Shown here: positions 63,001-64,000 of the stretch, piece after piece
How the letters are laid out: the number at the start of each line of letters is the position of its first letter
Numbering within the stretch: the stretch's first letter is position 1
From: Schistosoma mansoni
Lineage: Eukaryota; Platyhelminthes; Trematoda; Strigeidida; Schistosomatidae
Length of the DNA: 64,000 nt
Assembly: GCF_000237925.1 (NCBI RefSeq)
Contig: NW_017386049.1
Span: 62,001 to 126,000 of the forward strand
Direction: 5' to 3'
Notes under the pieces: model-generated
Seen by the model: only the letters and a program-made list of their open reading frames with translations
What the model was told of the DNA's origin: nothing
The model's database searches: none
Made by a program: the position numbers and the translations under genes

Positions 63001-64000
63001 ACTGAACAAAATATAGTTTTCATTTGCCATTAATGTTTTGAAACCAAAAAATTCACGAGTGACAGTTCGAAATCTTCGGTTTTAGCTGATTTGTCACCTG
63101 CTGTTCGATGAATACCCTTCTAGTTTAAGCATTTGCCAAAAAATTTCTTTGAATCATAATGAAAATTTTGCCACTTCAGGTTACATTTGGAACAACTAAT
63201 GACTAACATGGTACTCACTTAGTTCTACTGTAGTCAACAGGAACACAATTGGGGACACAATTTACAGACTATGTCACTAAAATCTGATAGGCATACGGTA
63301 AATAGTTAATTTGCAAACTACCAATCACTCGTCTCAATCTTGGCTGTTCCTTCTATGCCTGACCATCATCATATACTACTTATGTGGATATAAGTAACCC
63401 ACACTACACTACAAATTTTCTTTCATTTATTTGATAATCATAGTTCAATATAATGTCGTTTCCCTAAAAATCAAATTTCTTTGTTACGTAAGAGCACATG
63501 GTAACGAAACCAAGAATAGACTGTCTAATTTTATTGTTTGACTGATAAACAACCCTATGCTGAATCGTAAATGAGACTAATTCTACGGTATACCTGGCAA
63601 TTATAGTTACTTTTAGATAATGTTTGACAGGAGTTCCTCTTCTGTTTATATGGCCGATACATTATAGATTAGTGGTAATTTCATCACGACACAAGGAATT
63701 TCGACAGATTTTAGGAATTGAATCAAGAAAGGAAGTTTAAATAGTTGAAATCACGAGTGAATCGAAACTAGACTACCATGAAAAACCTAGAAGCACTTCC
63801 AGAAACCCCCCCTAAACATTATCGTTCAGGAAGAACGGAAACGTAAAGAAGATAACATTCTGTTTTGCACTGCTATTTCAATATTTCAATTCATACTTGA
63901 TAAACGATCTTTTAACCCTAAAGATTCAAATGAATCAATCTGGAAGAGTATAGAAGAAAGATTTGGAAAACCGACAGAAGATTTTCTACAATGTGTAGTT
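48399..64000 (+). CDS. Annexin gene B (runs off the right edge)
   Basis: Same family and architecture as gene A. Proposed exons: 48399-48464, 49985-50001, 51401-51525, 52542-52564, 53733-53749, 55364-55491, 60139-60275, 62053-62251, 62894-63015 and 63830 onward. All ten join in frame with GT-AG signals. The leader, microexon and N-terminal exon occur twice; the second leader survives only as a 23-nt internal exon. Annexin motifs: LQILLTRTNAQRQHIVHYYK, AEELYKAISTSNIQITTSLL and SIWKSIEERFGKPTEDFLQC. Unlike gene A, no stop or frameshift is seen in the part present. The rest of the gene lies beyond the window. Alternatively, the first module could belong to a separate, truncated gene. Confidence 0.7.
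48732..49020 (+). mobile_element. Type II hammerhead SINE, ribozyme dead
   Basis: Counterpart of 39830-40118 with many substitutions. The ribozyme region reads GAACTG, TTGAGGA, ...AAAAC, GAA, so both stem I and the core are damaged. Confidence 0.8.
49030..49190 (+). repeat. Dispersed repeat D
   Basis: Same family as 4757-4925 (GAAGACGAGGATTATAAGAA; TTTCGAACAATCTGATCAC). Confidence 0.7.
49717..49860 (+). repeat. Dispersed repeat G
   Basis: TTCCTTCTTAGTGCTGATCG to GACTCGACACTGTGTGCACT, shared with the longer copy at 55540-55830. Confidence 0.7.
49985..50001 (+). CDS. Gene B exon 2: 17-nt microexon
   Basis: Between TTACAG and GTAAGT; LHNEP plus a split codon. Same length and phase as gene A exon 2. 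Confidence 0.6.
51075..51265 (+). mobile_element. Type I (S-alpha) hammerhead SINE
   Basis: Has GGCGTTTGAAGG, GGGTTCGAGTCCCATAGTGA and a ribozyme region 51166-51211. The core reads CCAACGA in place of CTGACGA, so it is inactive. Ends CTATCTATCTTTGCTTA. Confidence 0.8.
51401..51525 (+). CDS. Gene B exon 3: N-terminal region, first copy
   Basis: Acceptor TTTCAG, 125 nt exactly as gene A exon 3, donor AAAAC/GTAAGC. Encodes PQLMNSTTDYITTEGIISLT and IVEDIYRIGNETK; shared with gene A are EGI, EIV/KIV and Y.IGN.TK. Confidence 0.65.
51695..52325 (-). mobile_element. Type II hammerhead SINE split by repeat R
   Basis: Minus-strand SINE parts 51695-51780 and 52163-52325 are separated by about 380 bp of repeat R and adjoining sequence. 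The break falls within the ribozyme's stem I arm. The ribozyme core is present, but stem II has a C-A mismatch. Confidence 0.75.
51785..52080 (+). repeat. Repeat R, longest copy
   Basis: Starts GGACCATCAACGTTGATGAT and carries the degraded frame TINVDDLCQMFGGLLEFDRD with stops at conserved positions. Same family as 2627 and 3358-3580. Confidence 0.6.
52326..52487 (+). mobile_element. Type II hammerhead SINE, 5' truncated plus copy
   Basis: tRNA-like B box (CTGGGTTCGAATCTCGCGAG) fused to the second half of the ribozyme (TCCCATAATAGGACGAAACG), so the CTGAGGA core is deleted. The tail CTCCACATAAACCCTTCTG is intact. It forms a fold-back with the preceding minus copy. Confidence 0.75.
52542..52564 (+). 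CDS. Gene B exon 4: 23-nt remnant of a duplicated leader exon
   Basis: Acceptor TTGTAG, donor CAG/GTAAAC. In phase it gives Q, then TTLKIIQ, resembling the end of the leader exon (ILRMIFQ, ILMILQ), and connects the first N-terminal exon to the second microexon. Supported only by splice signals and phase. Confidence 0.4.
52993..53148 (+). repeat. Direct duplication flanking an RTE fragment, left arm
   Basis: About 155 bp (GTGTTCAATTTCATTTGGTA to the AGTAGTTAAGATTATCG region), repeated at 53462-53622 with about 10 percent divergence, on either side of the RTE fragment at 53150-53458. Confidence 0.8.
53150..53458 (-). pseudogene. RTE (SR2-like) LINE 3' fragment
   Basis: Begins with the tail complement ACTTACTTATTTACGCC and contains the complement of the RTE C-terminal codons (CTCTGTCCCGGGCCTTCC, GATCTTCTTCTCCTC). 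Internally deleted and 5' truncated. Confidence 0.75.
53733..53749 (+). CDS. Gene B exon 5: second 17-nt microexon
   Basis: Between TTACAG and GTAAGT; SYDKQ plus a split codon, closer to gene A (SYDEP) than the first gene B microexon. Confidence 0.6.
54770..54905 (-). repeat. Dispersed repeat E, inverted copy
   Basis: Reverse complement matches 12590 and 27580, including GTTGCCATACCTCATTAGCA. Confidence 0.65.
55364..55491 (+). CDS. Gene B exon 6: N-terminal region, second copy
   Basis: Acceptor TTTCAG, 128 nt, donor AAAA/GTAAGT. Encodes PTFIRSPLNHIDLQGNVYQP then KIVPSNKFC; PKIV is shared with gene A exon 3 (EPKIVSS). Confidence 0.7.
55540..55830 (+). repeat. Dispersed repeat G, long copy
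   Basis: Contains CTTCTTAGTGCTGATCGAAT, GGTGGTCAACAGGAAACCCT and GATTCTGTCCCGTGTCACTC. Its reverse complement has a tRNA-like feel (GTGACACGGGA before a CT-rich stretch), but the match is too weak to claim a tRNA origin. Confidence 0.6.
55900..56480. mobile_element. Type II hammerhead SINE fold-back pair
   Basis: Full minus-strand unit 55900-56275, then a plus-strand unit 56283-56475 lacking the leader. Left ribozyme: core present but stem II damaged (GTCTC/AGAGC). Right ribozyme: GAA changed to CAA, dead. Confidence 0.8.
56505..56640 (+). repeat. Dispersed repeat D
   Basis: AAAGCAATTAGTTCAATTGA and CAGAAGACGAAGATTATCAG; same family as 4757. Confidence 0.7.
57036..59690 (-). mobile_element. 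CR1-clade LINE, 5' truncated, well preserved
   Basis: The 3' end sits at the AATAATAATAATAATAATAT microsatellite (57036-57060), with a 3' UTR matching the first CR1 copy. The 5' end is truncated within the endonuclease. It lies in the intron of gene B between 55491 and 60139, antisense to the gene. Confidence 0.88.
57412..59655 (-). pseudogene. CR1 reverse transcriptase ORF2, one in-frame stop
   Basis: Minus-strand frame of about 748 codons broken only by a TAG at 58180-58182. Endonuclease end: DHRIVTCALPIYPSYNRP. RT motifs: KVSKGHGADGISSFLYKYGG, RPINITPVISRIMEKIISDE, QHGFLKNRSCMTCHFDFF, LVLYLDISKAFHMVNH, GVIQGSVLGPLLFLVFINDI and LLFADDLKVVYSF (catalytic FADD). After the stop comes the thumb (LRYSDDLSFTEQVMKQ) and the C-terminal region ending EIIGTLNV. 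Motifs B and C are intact, in contrast to the QCS change in the 9.5-kb copy. One stop and the missing 5' end make it inactive, but it looks younger. Confidence 0.88.
59715..60045. mobile_element. Type I (S-alpha) SINE fold-back pair
   Basis: Minus-strand unit 59715-59938 (from ATATTGTTTGTTTGAATC to the complement of the tRNA-like head) is followed by a plus-strand part 59939-60045 with its own ribozyme region (59965-60009; stem II and stem I weakened by GCC/GAT and CTGAAT). Confidence 0.82.
59842..59886 (-). ncRNA. Hammerhead ribozyme, type I, intact
   Basis: Minus strand: ATCCAG, CTGACGA, GTCCCAAATAGGAC, GAA, ACGCTCGT, C, CTGGAT. Perfect stem I, short stem III ACG/CGT, GTC cleavage triplet. 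Confidence 0.88.
60139..60275 (+). CDS. Gene B exon 7: annexin repeat 1
   Basis: Acceptor TTCAG, 137 nt, donor ATG/GTATGT. Encodes FDAFVEQNYERVLQILLTRT then NAQRQHIVHYYKTFEM, a textbook annexin helix B motif (rtNaQRq.I...yk). It is longer than gene A exon 4 by 14 codons at its start. Confidence 0.85.
60345..60852 (-). mobile_element. Repeat C retroposon, minus strand
   Basis: From the tail complement TTATTTATTTAAACACATAA to CCGTACCAGGGCATTCGGGG. Nearly full length with internal small deletions (near 60650). Confidence 0.8.
61297..61455 (-). mobile_element. Type II hammerhead SINE fragment
   Basis: Minus-sense tail and ribozyme through the tRNA-like head (CTCGCGCCAGAGCACTTAAC). The core reads CTGTGGA, which breaks the invariant A. 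Confidence 0.75.
61710..62010. mobile_element. Type II hammerhead SINE fold-back
   Basis: The minus-sense tail/ribozyme (61710-61830) meets a plus-sense head/ribozyme/tail (61831-62010) at CGCACTCGCACTCGAGACTG. The right ribozyme has a stem I mismatch and a weak stem III. It ends 42 bp before a gene B exon. Confidence 0.8.
61761..61806 (-). ncRNA. Hammerhead ribozyme, type II, intact with wobble pairs
   Basis: Minus strand: GCGCTG, CTGAGGA, GTTCCATAATTGGAC, GAA, ACGACCGT, C, CAGTGC. Stems I and II keep full pairing through G-U wobbles, which suggests selection or recent descent from an active copy. Confidence 0.8.
62053..62251 (+). CDS. Gene B exon 8: annexin repeat
   Basis: Acceptor CTTTAG, 199 nt, donor TTAT/GTTAGT. 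Encodes LLIEDLLTDISILFAEELYK and QITTSLLIDLWGDEFDQVKN. Exactly the length and phase of gene A exon 5. Confidence 0.85.
62894..63015 (+). CDS. Gene B exon 9 candidate
   Basis: Acceptor GTACAAG, donor ATA/GTTTTC (weak). In phase with both neighbours. Encodes AERAYISRYTQLTSPKKVGV then LLNGIGIQNTEILDLTEQNI, parallel to gene A LLEGNITPLQATELSIQG. Its first half resembles a decayed type I SINE. Confidence 0.45.
63235..63405 (+). repeat. Dispersed repeat F, third copy
   Basis: TACAGACTATGTCACTAAAA and TACTACTTATGTGGATATAA match 30405-30720. Confidence 0.6.
63740..63800 (-). mobile_element. Type II SINE tail relic
   Basis: AGTTGAAATCACGAGTGAAT to ACCTAGAAGCACTTCC: only the terminal tail in minus sense, just upstream of a gene B exon. 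Confidence 0.65.
63830..64000 (+). CDS. Gene B exon 10, incomplete at window edge
   Basis: Acceptor GTTCAG, then an open frame to the last base: EERKRKEDNILFCTAISIFQ, then SIWKSIEERFGKPTEDFLQC and VV. Homologous to gene A exon 7, which has a stop where this has a leucine codon. Confidence 0.75.

Noticed and set aside
1-64000. CRISPR array, integron, operon or other prokaryotic system
   Set aside because: No regularly spaced repeats with unique spacers, no compact gene clusters; spliced exons and LINE/SINE content show a metazoan genome.

Overview
The window is AT-rich, repeat-laden, intron-rich metazoan DNA. It almost certainly comes from a blood fluke of the genus Schistosoma or a close relative. 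The reasons are the hammerhead-ribozyme SINEs of the S-alpha type, RTE (SR2-like) and CR1 (SR1/Perere-like) LINEs, Penelope-like elements (PLEs), Merlin DNA transposons and very long introns full of these repeats. No species call is possible from the sequence alone. There are no operons, CRISPR arrays or prokaryotic signals. Three 200-base N runs (3158-3357, 36946-37145, 40881-41080) are assembly gaps.

The host genes I can support are two paralogous, plus-strand, tandem annexin-family genes, called A and B here. Gene A (about 16.56-36.06 kb) has exons that splice in phase. They encode a hydrophobic 22-residue leader, a 17-nt microexon, an N-terminal exon and annexin repeats, ending in a typical annexin C-terminus. 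The middle of gene A carries an apparent frameshift and an in-frame stop. Gene B (from 48.40 kb, running off the right edge) has the same architecture, but its leader/microexon/N-terminal module is present twice. Exon lengths (66, 17, 125/128, 199 nt) and intron phases match between A and B, which is the main support for these models. A possible relic of a third annexin-like exon lies at 2.24-2.47 kb.

Layout: 0-4.9 kb, mostly featureless with a gap and an unclassified repeat; 4.9-5.7 kb, Merlin transposon; 5.9-6.8 kb, S-alpha hammerhead SINE abutting a PLE fragment; 6.8-11.7 kb, decayed CR1 LINE; 12.6-15.9 kb, dispersed repeats and SINEs; 16.6-36.1 kb, gene A with introns full of SINEs, LINE fragments, Merlin copies and a 530-bp retroposon family; 36.2-42.2 kb, PLE fragments and gaps; 46.0-49.2 kb, sequence almost identical to 37.1-40.3 kb; 48.4-64 kb, gene B, with a nearly open CR1 reverse transcriptase in one intron.

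The most notable observations are these. (1) The contig between the two right-hand gaps looks like an alternative haplotype placed inside the sequence, not a true duplication. (2) A second hammerhead-ribozyme SINE family occurs in many copies, several of them with intact catalytic cores and many as fold-back pairs. (3) The annexins have a leader exon plus a 17-nt microexon, and this module is duplicated within gene B.
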